The notes beneath the pieces were generated by a model, which had not been told where the DNA came from, did not search any database, and saw only the letters and a list, made by a program, of their open reading frames with translations. A program made the translations under genes and the position numbers. Of a DNA stretch of 64,000 nucleotides, positions 12,861-25,102 are shown in pieces; position 1 is the first letter of the stretch; each line of letters starts with the position of its first letter. Source of the DNA: Sphagnum magellanicum (lineage: Eukaryota > Streptophyta > Sphagnopsida > Sphagnales > Sphagnaceae); assembly GCA_021904315.1 (NCBI GenBank), contig CM038917.1, positions 10,586,041-10,650,040 on the forward strand. Direction: 5' to 3'.

Positions 12861-15030
12861 TAAAGTTCTTGAATATTGGATGATTTCTTCACTGAAAATT
12901 AAATTAAATCTTAGCTGATAATTCCAGAGGTATTGGAATAATGTGCCTTTGGTGTTGTTGGAAAGATCTTGATGAGTAAGATTTAATGAAATTTATTTGG
13001 TAAAACTTGGATTCAGAATGTGGGAGATACTGATTTAAAAGTGATTTATGCCAGTGCAAATTCAAATAAATTCCAAAAAACCAGGTTTTGAAAGGAAAAA
13101 TCAGTTGAGAATGTGGTACCACTTGAAGGCTTACCATTCAATTCAAGCATGATTTCCTTTCATATTTGGCTGTTCAAAACATCGACAGATACATTGCAAA
13201 ATAATGTTCACATGTTGAGTTCCCCTATTCTGTAATGGGTTCACACTTGGGCCAATGGCACAGGTCACACTAGTATATATCAAAAGGTAAAATCTTTGGA
13301 CAAACCATCTGGGGCAAAATTGGTTTTTAACATGTAATAAAAATGCACATGTTAAGAGTGGTAGGTGTGTGGTAAGGATGGAGCGGAAGAACCCCTTACT
13401 TTCGAAGGCTATAATTTTCACATTACTTAACAAAATTACAAAATTAGATGATTCAAAAGCCTATTGGAGCCTAGATGAGCAACAAATTATTTTCAGACTT
13501 CATTCTGCTGATCATGATGTCATTATCTTTAGATACACTAAGTGTTCACTCGCAGGTATGTTTATCTTACTCAAGGATGAATCAAACATTTTTATTTTTC
13601 CATTTTGACATTGGAATTCACCTTTGAAGGTTGTTTTAAAATTTCTAAAATGTGAATATTTTCTTTCATTTTTAAATAAGTAAATACATATTTTTTTGGT
13701 TTTAAAAAGAATATATGTTAAGGGGGTACCTAAACCCTACCCATCTACCAAAAGAAGTAATTTTTGTATGCATAGACCTAAATATCTCTGGAATTTTTTT
13801 AATGTTACTATATTCCCATGGAATGTTCTTGGGGTATATGTTGAGGTCAAATTCAAAGCTTCCTCGTTACAGCTAGCAATTAACAAATTTAGCATGGTTC
13901 ATGGAATAGAACAACTAGTGTTTTTCTTTAAATGCTAAAGTGTATTGGCAAGCTCCATCCAAACCCATGTGGAGGTATGATGCCAAGTTGAAAATGTGAA
14001 CACTAAGTGGTCATGGCTACCATTTATTTCAGTGAGGCAAATTGTAGTTCAATTTAAAGAAACAAAGTAAAAAAAACAACAAAATGGAACAAGTTACAAG
14101 AAGACTATGATGGACTTGGGGAGCAGGGGGAGGGGGGTCCAAACCAATGTTGTGCATGTAAGTGTCAATAATTGTATATATGGCATGTAAATCCCCTGTA
14201 AGTGTAAATCATTTTCACTTACACGGTTGAACTTTTTACACTTAGACCTATATTGTTGCCATCTATTTATCTTTTTTAAAAATTACATGAGGTCAATGTA
14301 AATATTTGTCAAATACATTTACATGGCCCTATCTAAATGTTTTGGGATGCATATGTGTAAATGTATATATTAAAGTTATCTATAAACCCACCTTGTGTTT
14401 GGGCCTCCTTTCATTCACGATTCCCTCTTTCAATGGTATACATAAAGCAAGGAAATTTTATGATGTCTATGAATGAAATGCTAAAATTCAACATTTAATG
14501 CACAAGGTTTGAAAGTAATTATAATAGTTCTACATGTAATAGTGAAAATATATGTAATGGAGGTGTTCAAGGAAAAAAAAAGACAAGATGAAATTTAGTT
14601 TACCACAAAAATTGATGGTTTTTGGAGTTCTTTGAATATTAATGTATTTTTTTTTTTAATTTCACCCTTTTTATGACCAAACTTAGGGTTCTAGTGTTAA
14701 TTAGTCCTTACTTTATAGATAATTTTACTACATTAATGCCCATATTTTTTTCTTGCAAATTCAGTTTAATTAGTTGTGGGTGCATGTTCTGATGGTTTTT
14801 TTCTTGCAATGAGCATTTTGGTTGGTCTATCACCAAAAACCCCAAGTAAAATTCCCCATTCCCCAATTAAAAATCACATTTCTTTACAATGTTTTACACA
14901 ACCATGTAAAACAATATAAGTGTATTTGTACATGGGACTCACATAAAACCATATAAATATATTTATTTTTACACTTACATTTACATTGTTTTACATAGCA
15001 TAAAATAAATGTACATGGCTTTACACTTAC
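12861..15030. other. Gene-free stretch with dispersed repeats
   Basis: 13040-13300 is an inverted relative of 6290-6480 and 31990-32170 (shared words around GATTTTTCCTTCCAAAAC). 13315-13690 belongs to a family with copies at about 19010-19350 and 48960-49215; its longest open frame here is disrupted in the others, so I do not call it coding. 14140-15030 is rich in short TTTACA/TGTAAA words. No gene recognised. Confidence 0.55.
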
Positions 15031-16030
15031 ATTAACATATGTAAATGGATATTAAATATTTACATTTACATGAAATGTAAATAAATTTCAGTATGGGATT
15101 TACATTTACATGGAGTGTAAGTCCCAAAACATTTACACACACAACATTAATTTGAACCCTAATCCTTGTGGATCCTACAATACAACCCAACCCAAACTTG
15201 CATAAGGCGCACACATCAAAACCATACTTGCATGCCTACATTAGTACTCGTAAAAAATCAATATTTTGTAAATACCATGATTTTCAATTGCAAATGGACA
15301 CGCAATTAAAAATTGCCATCTTATATATTAAAGCTACAGTGTCTGTCTGTCTGTTCGTCTTTTACTTATCTTTTACTTATTTCTTTTTTTCTGACGTCAT
15401 TTCGCTTTCATTACCTCTCTGGCGTAATCCCATTGACTCCCATTCTCTGTGGAGTGTTTTGGGGGGTGGGGGAAGGGAGAGCCCGGTGAAGCATGGGGCG
15501 AGGGGGGGACGGGCAGGGAAGGACCAGGCGAGGGGGGCCAGCATGAGGCGAGGGAGGCACGAGCGAGGAAGGATCGGGCGGGGAAGGACTGGGCGGAGAA
15601 GGACAGGGCAGGGGGAAACTTGACAGGTGCATTATGCACCAGGTTCACACTAGTAATTGCTCAAAACAAGTTGCATATAATTTTCAATTTCATGTGACAT
15701 GTTGTACTTGGCATGCATATATGATATCAATATACACTTTCATTCATTGTATCCATGGAAGGCCAATTGCATGTGATTAAAAAACCCCTTTTTGTGTTAT
15801 GACACATATCTATGGTTTGGACCAATTATTTCATGACATATTGTAATTTTAAGCTCATTTTGATATTTATTTAATTCAATTTACATCATCCAACTTAAAG
15901 TTAATAAGATGTCGATATGTGGCATTTAAATAAGTAGTTAGGTAGGTAGGCATAGGTATGCATAGGTGATATGTATGTAGGTTTAATTAACGTTAGTTAG
16001 GTAGGTAATTTGGGGTAATATTATTTTATT
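15030..16030. repeat. Dispersed repeat E, copy 1
   Basis: Colinear with about 62150-62860, starting in TGTAAATAAATTTCA and ending in a GTAG-rich stretch and TTTGGGGTAATATTATTTTATTTTG. It differs mainly by the Helitron at 15319-15653. No gene. Confidence 0.8.
15319..15653 (+). mobile_element. Short non-autonomous Helitron with GC-rich interior
   Basis: The element begins TCTTATATATTAAAGC and ends CACACTAG, i.e. a 5' TC and a 3' CTRR. A hairpin, GGTGCAT-T-ATGCACC (15626-15640), stands 13 nt before the end. It sits exactly between A (15318) and T (15654). The sister repeat at 62399/62400 has the intact A|T site without the element, proving insertion. The 335-bp interior (15440-15615) is a purine- and G-rich array of GGGCGAGG/GGAAGGA words, quite unlike the AT-rich surroundings. 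It encodes no Rep/helicase, so it needs a helper. Long ORFs across it are by-products of the low-complexity composition. Confidence 0.88.
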
Positions 16031-17840
16031 TTGGGTTTAACTTTTAAGGTCAAACCTCTTTATTGGTTCATCCCAATTATCACTTTTTTAAAATACTTTT
16101 ACTGCATCTAGTTATATATTTTGCAAACTTGAAAAGTAAGACAAATAATATAAGATAAAAATTCAATTCTATCCTAATTGCACTTTAATTGCAACTACTA
16201 CCTAATAGTTAAATGCTATATTAACATCACTTATCTATGAGTTATAAATATTATAAGTAGTAATAGCTAATAAGTAATATATTATAATTGAAATATTAAA
16301 TATTAATATTGATACTAATATTTATTATAATTATTGAAGTTCCAATTAGTTGTAGGAAAGATTAGTTAATTACTATAAGAATAGCCTAGCTCAAGGAAAT
16401 AATAATAACAATGGTTAGTAGGGTAAATTCAAGCTAATAGGAGTGGAATTTTGATAGAACATTCTCTCTCAAAATATTGTTCACAAAATGACAAAAAATT
16501 TCCGCCAAAAAAAATTCATTGATTGGGCTTTGCCTTTATGCAAGCCTTGGTGATGTGCAACCCACATTAAGGAATAAAATAACTGCCAAAGAATAAGCCA
16601 AATGTTCACACATGCAAGAAACTAACAAATACTAATTTTATCTACATTTACATATTTTGGTTCAATCTTAGCCTATGCCATATAAATTACCAAATTCAAG
16701 TTCCACAATATACAAAATGTTCACATGTGCAAAAGCATCCTGAAGAGAGAGCTACATTCTAATATTTGGGTTAGATCTAACCTTATGGCACATAAAGTGC
16801 CAAAATTGAGGATTGTGTATCATGATTTTTTGTACTACATAAGTTGTGGAGCAGAACCTTCATCACTTGGCACTACATCTGTGACAATATAATGTTCAGT
16901 ACAACTTTTCATCATAAACAGTGTTTTTTTTTCCCAATTGTATGATGTAGCTGAAGTGGTAATCATCTATAAGACAATTTAACCAAATTTGACAATAAAA
17001 AAGTACAAAAGTAAAAACACTCAAGTATAAATTTTTGGCTGCCTGATAGAACTTAATATCCAATCTAGCAATTTCCCAAAAACTATAAGATTTTCGCTGA
17101 AATTGGTGACTACACACCCCAAAAAAAAAAAAAAACAAAAACAAAAACCTATTTTTCCACGATTTCAAAAAAGCTACTGTAGCAAAGACTCACCAAATTT
17201 TTTAAAAAACTGTTGACAAACATTGCAATTGCTGCAAATGCAATTAATGTGTAACACCCATGTTTGGTGAAGAGGCTCTTATTTATGGTTAAAGCATTTG
17301 TCTTCACCACTCTCTGTACCACCCACACAAGAGAGAAGTGGAAAGAGGTATCTGATCGTGTGAATTAGTTCTTCGCACAATAACATTGTACCATCATCCA
17401 TGATGCACTAACATTGCTTGGCAATGATAGCCAGATGGATCACAGCTAATACTAGAGGCAACATAAGTCAAGTAAGACCATAGCACCAGAAGTGGAAGAG
17501 GAGGTAGAGGATACAGTAGCAGCACCTAACACTGTGAGTAGGGACTCGTGAGGGGACCCTGAAGCGAACCCTACTATGAACCTTTGTAACTATTATAGCC
17601 TACTTGGGCATGCAATCACTTGGGAATATGTGACTGCAGTACCTGTTGAAGTTTATTTCAAATATGATGCAATATAGTTTTGGTTTAAGATTAGAATCCA
17701 TTTGTTTAGGATGCCTGGGTAAGTGGATCTTAAAGGCAACCACAATATTAGAAACAGATTTTTTTCTTTTTTCTCATCAATGCTTTTCAAAATCAACTAA
17801 TTTAAAATCCCAATTTGAGCATATGTGACCACCCAGTGCT
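16031..17840. other. Gene-free stretch
   Basis: 16470-16530 resembles 47330-47380 and 61520-61580. 16540-16740 resembles 61975-62155. The rest shows no recognisable gene; 17250-17620 is less AT-rich but has no supported coding frame. Confidence 0.45.
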
Positions 17841-19350
17841 TTTTTTTCAATTTTCTCATGTTGGTCCCAAAGTGGCAATCAGCCAAAAGAGGATTTAGCT
17901 AAATCTAGCTACAAGACAGATGCAGAAATAGAAAATCTAGGAATCTTATGCATATCGGCAAATCATAGAACTTATTAGTTAAATATGTTAATTTCCAAAG
18001 AAGAAAGCTAAAAATCTACCAAATCCTTCAAAAATCTTGGCAATTTCATAGTTTCTTCCTCAAAATGTGATGATTTTTTTGTAAATTTTCCAAAAAGTTC
18101 CTTTGATCATGTTGCTTGGGTCATTTTTTATAGCAAAATGGGTCATTTATTTAATGCCTAGTTGCCAGGGAAGCCAAGTCAGGATTTTTTCCTTGGGCAT
18201 TTCTTTTCCGGAAAGGACAGCAACTCTTGCTCTTATACTTACCCACAAATGCTTCAACAACTGTTGTTTGTAGCCTCAGGCCATCTCATGCTCTCATGGA
18301 TGAATAGTCCAAATTGTACCCAAAACTGCACATGAAATGTAATAGTGAACTCGTGCCACATTCAATTTGGGCTTGTATTTAAGACATCTTCACCCATAGC
18401 AGTAATACGGCTGCAAAGTATATTTTGGATGAAAACTACCAGTCCGATTAGTGTGAACTCAGATTAAGCCTGTAAATGAACCCAAGACATATATTGCCCT
18501 TCAAGTGAGCAGGAAAATGCAAATAATTAAACATAAGGATTGACCGAGGTGGTGAAAATGTTGTGTGGGTATATTTTTCACCCACATATACCCACTGGCT
18601 ACAGATAGGGTATAATATTTGTCTTAACTTACTTATCTCAAATCAACATACTTTAATGAAGTGCATATGCAATGGTATGTAAATTTGAAATTTTATACCT
18701 GAATCATAACCTTGGATATGAATAAGAAATACCATACCCAAAGCTGAATATGTTTGGGCATCCAGGTTTTTGAATTATGATAAATATGACTTAAACTTGG
18801 TAGTCCTACTAGTTCTTTTCCTCTTTTTACTGCATTTAGAATTGGCCCATCACAAGGAAAATAGGAAAAGCTGAAACTTTGGAAGCTCCCGAAAACTCCC
18901 CAAAATATAAGTTTACATGTGAAGATTAAGGATCTTTACTTTAGGAAGCTATAGAGATGAAAAGGTGAAAACTTTGGGCAAATCATACAGGTCAAAATTG
19001 AAGATTGTTAATATGTGATAAAAATGCACATTTTCAAACTTAGGAGTGATAAGTGTGTGGAAAGGATAGATCTCAAGTGAGAAACTCCTCTTCGTTGAAA
19101 GGCCGTAACTTTCACTTGGCTTAACAAAATTAGATGATTCAAAAACGTACCAAAGATCAGTTACAAATTATCTTGAAACTTCATCATTAACCAAGTGTCA
19201 ATCATCATGTCAAGGTCATTTCATACATTAAATGTTCACGCATAAATATGTTTGCCCAACTCAAGGATGATCAAACACTTTGATATTTTCATTTTCACAT
19301 TGGATGTGACCTCTGAAATTTATTTCAAAATTTCCAAAATGCGAATATTT
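17841..19350. repeat. Dispersed block D, copy 1
   Basis: Matches about 48090-49230 (shared run around CTCATGGATGAAT, the ACCCACATATACCCA word and the downstream TTTGGAAGCTCC tract). No gene recognised in either copy. Confidence 0.75.
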
Positions 19351-20959
19351 TCTTTCATTTGACATAAATAAATAAATACCCATTTTCAAACCAAAAAAAG
19401 GGTTACCTGTGAGTGCTGGATGGGAATTTTTTTAATGTTAGTGCATGAGGTGGGGGTAGGAACATGGCAAACATATTCACAATCACATAAATAGGAGGTG
19501 ACAAAAGCTACTTGACAAAGTGGAGGTGATAGAAATGATTTCACACTTTCTTGTAGCCACTTTTCACCATTTGCCCAAAATTTTATTTTATTTACATATG
19601 TAGCTAGACCAAAGGCCAAGGTTATATAATATTTTTATTTAGAGGTCTCCATCTTGTGATTATTAGTTTTAGTGATTGGTGAATCAAAGACTCCCCACCC
19701 ACCCAAAAAAATGAAAACCCCTTTGCATGCACCCTCAACAATTAACTAATATTCACCATAGTAATATAACATGACCATTGAAATTGAAATCAAGTCAACC
19801 TACAATTTATTAAATTTAAATGTTTATATTTTTGCAATAAATCTCTTGAGTATAATTTTACTTGTATATTGTAGGTTTATATTTGAAAATGATGAAAACA
19901 TGATTTTTTTTTGACATGGAAAAATCATTTTGAAACCAAAAGAAAATTGATAAGTTTTGTGAGAAAGAGATGTTTTAAAATGGGAAAAACCTAATTCATT
20001 TGGAATGAGTGCCACCTTCAAAAAAAGAAATGATGATTGTAAATATGTTCCACTAGTAATAAAATAATGAAAAATATAAATAACATCAATTTGGTGATAA
20101 TATTATTTTGTAAACAAATTATGCATTTGGGAACCATTGTGTACTTAACTTGCTTTTGAAAAGAAATTGGATTGGGTAGTATATAAGTTGTTTGATTAAG
20201 TGGTTTGTTACTTGTACATTGGTCATGTACTGATGAATAAAGACAAATTTTTAGATGGTTGCTAGTTTACTTTGTTGATGAAAACCTTGGTTGGAAAAAT
20301 GCACTTATGATGGAGCAATGCACTTTTGCTAGTAACTCTATGAACTTAAATATTTATGTGAAAAAAGAAAACACTTTTAGACACAAAAGATCAAGCTCGA
20401 ACTTTCACATTATTAAATTACAAATATTGTCAATTATTTTTTCATTACTAAAATTTTCCATGCTGAATATATGATTGTTGTATGCATTGTAAAAAGTCAC
20501 CCATTTGAAATTCATGTATTGGAAAATAAAGTTGTATGGCATGTTTCGCTCCAAGGCCCACATGAATTAGATCTATCGCACAAGTTTGAAGGATGTAACT
20601 TAGAACTAATGAAAATAATAGTTTAAGAAAGAAAAGTACGAAAAGGAGAAAAAATTAAATTTGATGGAAGAAAAGAAATGCACACAAGCAATTGGCAACT
20701 GTAAGTGGGCCTATGTAACATGTACATACACAAATTGGTAGTGGCCACAATGATCAACTATAATTACTCCCCTTCCTCCATTTACATATATATAACATCA
20801 AGACATTGCACAGGTGGCACTCCAACTTTCATCTAAACAATAATAAATTTAAGGTTTAATATGATTGGTTTGGAATGACAAAAAAATTATGCCTGTTGAA
20901 AGAAAGGTGAAAAAGACAATTTAGGTTGCAATGACCATTTTTTAAATGTTTCAAGGATG

Positions 20960-21740
20960 CTATGTTCCATATGATTACTTACATAAAAAGAAATACCATT
21001 GCTTGAAATTCACTTCCACATTAGACTTGCTTGTATTCCTTTTCCTAACAAACCTAATAGTGGGATACAAGGTGTTGTCAGGCTACAACAGGTCAAATCC
21101 AATAATTGGTTATTTTTTATGAAAAATATCTTTCTCATCACATAATTGACTCCTTCACCCCCACAATGTCCCCATAGTGTAGCTTAACTGAATGTCCACA
21201 TCCTAGATTTGAACCTATTGCTTCTTATTAGAGATCTCATCATTGTTGTAATGAGGCTCACCATTATTATGATAGCCATAGGTGTACCATGTTGGATTCC
21301 CACCTTAGCACAATATAATTTTTGAAGTTTTCATGATGAAATCCGATGCTAACAGTTGTACTCCAATTGTCCTTGATTTTGATCTCAAAGTAGTAAGACA
21401 ATGTTTGGTGTTCCATGTCATTGGTTCATAGTTGATACGTTTGAACCCCCAACACCAATGAAGACTGCAACACACCTCTACAGACGTAAAGGACTCAAAT
21501 ACTCCAGGAAAGGTTCCAAGAGAAGACTGCGAGAATTGGTAGTTAGTAATGTAGCCCAAGGGTGGCTCCAACCAACTGTGAAATGTAATCCCAGCTATGA
21601 GGGCCCCCCCCCCCAACAAGAAGTTCTGGGGATGAGGTTCCAAGAAAAGCTTGTGGGACTTGGTAGTCAGTTTTGTATGGCAAGGCCAACTCCAACAATG
21701 CATGTGTCACACTGTGGCCTTGCCATTTGCATTAAAAAGT
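20960..21740 (-). pseudogene. Decayed ankyrin-PGG-SPRY gene relic (PGG + SPRY part)
   Basis: On the minus strand 21540-21620 reads GGGALIAGITFHSWLEPPLG, the diagnostic PGG-domain start, followed by NYQFSQSSLGTFPGVFES. After about 21440 the frame passes straight into SPRY sequence (MTW, then in another frame LSYYFEIKIKD and VSIGF), skipping the last three PGG helices. An upstream tandem copy of the TDYQ...PQ...LGT segment is present. Both changes are shared with 1170-1930. Multiple frame changes; no ankyrin repeats remain. The C-tract at 21604-21613 adds a further frame disruption. Confidence 0.88.
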
Positions 21741-22008
21741 ATCTTAAGGCAAAAGAAGAATTATGAAAACTCAACTATTTCACCATGTGAAAATGTAAAT
21801 CCTTCAAGATATTATAACTGTATAACTAATCTCAATTTTCAACACAAGCCAAAATATCATCTTTCAAAAATCCTCATGTAAAAATAGACCTATTACCTAG
21901 GAGGCAAAATCTCTTAAGCTACTATACTCTATAATGAATCTAAACACAATATTCTTGCCTTGATAAGCAAGGCCAACAAATTATTTCCCCAAAATACCAC
22001 TAATCACC

Positions 22009-22240
22009 ACTTCCCTATGATATCTAGATAGATGATAATGGACATCTTTCCATTAGGGGTCCCTTAGGATATCATACATGCCTTAGGATATGATACATGC
22101 TATCATAAAAGCCCACTTCCCTATGATATCTAGATAGATGATAATGGACATCTTTCCATTAGGGGTCCCTTAGGATATCATACATGCCTTAGGATATCAT
22201 ACATCCCTTAGGATATGATACATGCTATCATAAAAGCCCC
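22009..22240. repeat. 106-bp tandem duplication with a 20-bp inner repeat
   Basis: The unit starting ACTTCCCTATGATATCTAGA at 22009 recurs at 22115. Each holds two or three copies of a short CCTTAGGATATSATACAT word. Block A copy 1 has a single unit at about 2253-2330, so the expansion happened after the block duplication. Confidence 0.85.
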
Positions 22241-22299
22241 TTTCCAACACCGATCTCACCTAATTAGGCTCCCAATCACGCAAAGCTACTGCATTAACC

Positions 22300-23600
22300 A
22301 ACTGTAGGAATTGTGAGCGCTTTTAATCAAGTCGTGAAATTTCATTGTAAAATGACATGTGTCACATTAAAAAAATAATACCCTCTGTGTATTTAGAAAA
22401 TAGCTAAAACTAGCTAGTTTGTGGAACTATTAGCATTTAATAGTTACAAGCTTTTAGCCCATTGGGGCTATGAAATAGAAAGCGCCTACCACAATACTGT
22501 AATACCTTGGCCACTTCAACACAAGCCTGTTAACTAAATAATTAATTTTGAAACATTCATTTCAACGAATGAAATATTCTTAAATATTCTCTATTTTCCT
22601 TCAAAATACTTTTTGATTTGGAAAAAATAATTTTCGAAATTTTCAACGTTTCTGAAAAAATAATATAATTAGCGTGGATTTGGCCAAGGTACTAAGGTAG
22701 TGTCCGTGTCAATTGCTTTCGTTAACCTATTATGATCACAACCTAATGGAAAAAGACCCCAAGCCTTTTCGTAGCTCTGTGTGATAACTTAGGATATGTG
22801 GCCCAGTTTAATTGAAGAGCTTTTCTTAATTCCAACTTCCAAATCATCTTGACATACTAACTTGACACATTGCTACTTTTTACTAGAGGAATTAAAGGTT
22901 GGAAAGCCATCAAACAAACCACATGTCTACAAGATTGCAAAACAAACTCCATAACAATACTTTGTACACCATTTTCTTAGTCTTACGGTATACCAAACCA
23001 CACAATTTAAAAGGTGGCGATAACCTATGATTATCATTCAAAAAAATCATACCAACATCTTCATCACCAAGGGTCCAATACTGGCTCTCAACAATTACTT
23101 CGCATTAACTCCACCAACTCCCACTAATGGTTGCACATAACTTATAGATTCTACTCAAAATTCGAGACAACCCCATATGACAAAATTACATTTGAAGTTT
23201 TTGCAACATTTCCAAAAGCAATAGAAAAACTAGTTTTCAGATCAGCTAATAGTCAAGTTAGAGCTAATAAAAATGTCAATAATATCCTCATTCAAATTAC
23301 AACAAGCTTGTGAAGCATAACTTTAATTTCATTTTACTTGTTTTAATCTTTTTTTCTTCCAGTCATAAATTTACAACAAAAATCATAGTACCGTTTTGTA
23401 GGAAATTTGTCATAATTCACTAATATGAGAGAATTTGTACAAACTTCAAATTTAAATCCTTAAAGTCCATCTAAACTTCCATAACATATTGACTATGCAT
23501 ATAAATCAATTTTTTTTACAAATAGGCCTCAAAATTATAATACTCAATTCAAGGCCATGATGGGGCCAATGCAAATGCTTAGTAACACTTGACCATAAAG
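22300..23600. repeat. Segment absent from block A copy 1; partly inverted block-B sequence
   Basis: Absent at the corresponding point (2395) of copy 1. 23130-23590 is the reverse complement of 9080-9530 and 35140-35560. 22300-23100 shows no relative that I could place and no gene. Confidence 0.6.
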
Positions 23601-24977
23601 CCACATAACCTTTATTTAAGAAAGTGTAGTTTCAAACATAAAATAGTTTTTAACATGAGCAAATTTCAAAATGGCCATAAGGTTCCACTAAGATCACAAT
23701 TAAAAAGCTACGCACTTCCATTTAACAAAGACAATGTACAACAAAAATTGGATTTCCTTGTTCAACGGCACCAAAAAAACAATTCTCTTGGATTCAACAA
23801 AGAAAGAGCTAACAATACAAAGTGGTGTGAATTGCACGTGCAAACAAGCAGCTAGTTGTGTAATGTCTCTGCCCTAAGAATGGACCAAAAATAAATAAAT
23901 AAATAAATGAAAAGACAAAATGACCTACACGACATGTCATTGTGCAGTCTCTCCCCTTGACCGGTAAATGTAAAGGCAGTGCCAAAACAATAGCCCATAT
24001 TGAGTCTGTCTAATGTTAGAGTCAATAAAATCACTTGGCTTGGCATTAGATCACTAACCCGATTTTTTATAGGGCCACGGCTTTATGCCATGACTACCCA
24101 TTAGTGTTTACTTTTTTATTTTTGGGAAGTTACCTGTGGGGTAACACGGATGGTTCATGCAGTGTTTTTTATTTGGCAAAATTTTGTCTAATTTGAACCT
24201 GAAAATATGATTTCGACCTTATACAAAGGATTTCCCCATCGAGAAAATGGCCCCCTAGAATTTTTTTTAAAAAGGTTTCCAAATTGCCAGTAGGTACCCA
24301 AAAATATAGAAGGATTCTGATTATATTCTACTTTCATATCTAGTCTGTAGCCAAATCTGGCTAAATTATCATATGGATGATCACCACTTCACCTACATCA
24401 CAGAATTGAAAAATAAAAAAAACCCTTTTTCATGTTTTGTTGCACTGGCCAAAAGTCAAAGAAGATATGAACTCTGTCTGACCTCACTAAAAAATCTTTA
24501 CGCATCTCAACATGCCTGCTGGTTAAATTCCCAGGGTGAAACTTATGCTACTATATTTTTGAGTGTTGTGCGAGCATCAAAATTGCCCTCAAATATTGTA
24601 GGGTATCACCCCCATTATCCCTATTTGAAATTTTCAAAGTATCCTGACTGAAATTCTTATCATCAATTCTCGCTTCTATGAGAACCAGATGAATGAGAGC
24701 CAAATTCAAGGAAAAAAAAAAATTGAGACCCAGATGACGTAAAAACCCATATCTCACAATCATTCAAGATGTGAAATAACTAACCAACTAATGTGGGTGC
24801 ATATGTATGTTTAGTTAGAAGCATCAATGCAAATCAAGTGAAAAGCACAAGGAATGTTTAACATGAGACTTGGGGTATGACAATCATGGTTAGTCATGTT
24901 AAATAACAACAAACATAAGATAAAAAAACTTTTAATGGAGAGTTTCAAGCAAGTTCACAACAAATGATAAAAACTTC

Positions 24978-25102
24978 ATTGGTTGTGTGGGTAAGGTTGT
25001 GTACTTGGGTTTGATCAAAATTGGCTGTGCACATAAGGTTGTGTACTTGGGCTCATTCAAAATTGGTTGTGTGTGTAAGGTTTTGTACTTGTGCTCATCA
25101 AA
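24978..25102. repeat. Three tandem 42-bp units
   Basis: Units at 24978-25019, 25020-25061 and 25062-25102 each start ATTGGYTGTG and contain AAGGTTKTGTACTTG. Diverged about one base in six. Not coding. Confidence 0.8.

Larger units (their letters stand above)
19430..24750. repeat. Block A copy 2 with the common gene-flank
   Basis: 19835-24750 matches 1-3705. 19430-21740 also resembles 11035-12860 and the flank of the intact gene at 37085-38960. Every member of the ankyrin-PGG-SPRY family in the window therefore carries the same downstream flank. Apart from the relic at 20960-21740 I see no gene. Confidence 0.8.

Noticed and set aside
13369-13608. 79-codon ORF in a repeated segment
   Set aside because: Its relatives at about 19010-19350 and 48960-49215 do not keep the frame.
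15168-15697. Overlapping ORFs on both strands, Gly/Arg- or Pro/Ser-rich
   Set aside because: They run through the low-complexity G-rich interior of the Helitron; no domain, all frames open because of composition.
24978-25102. CRISPR-like array
   Set aside because: Contiguous diverged tandem units without spacers in plant nuclear DNA.
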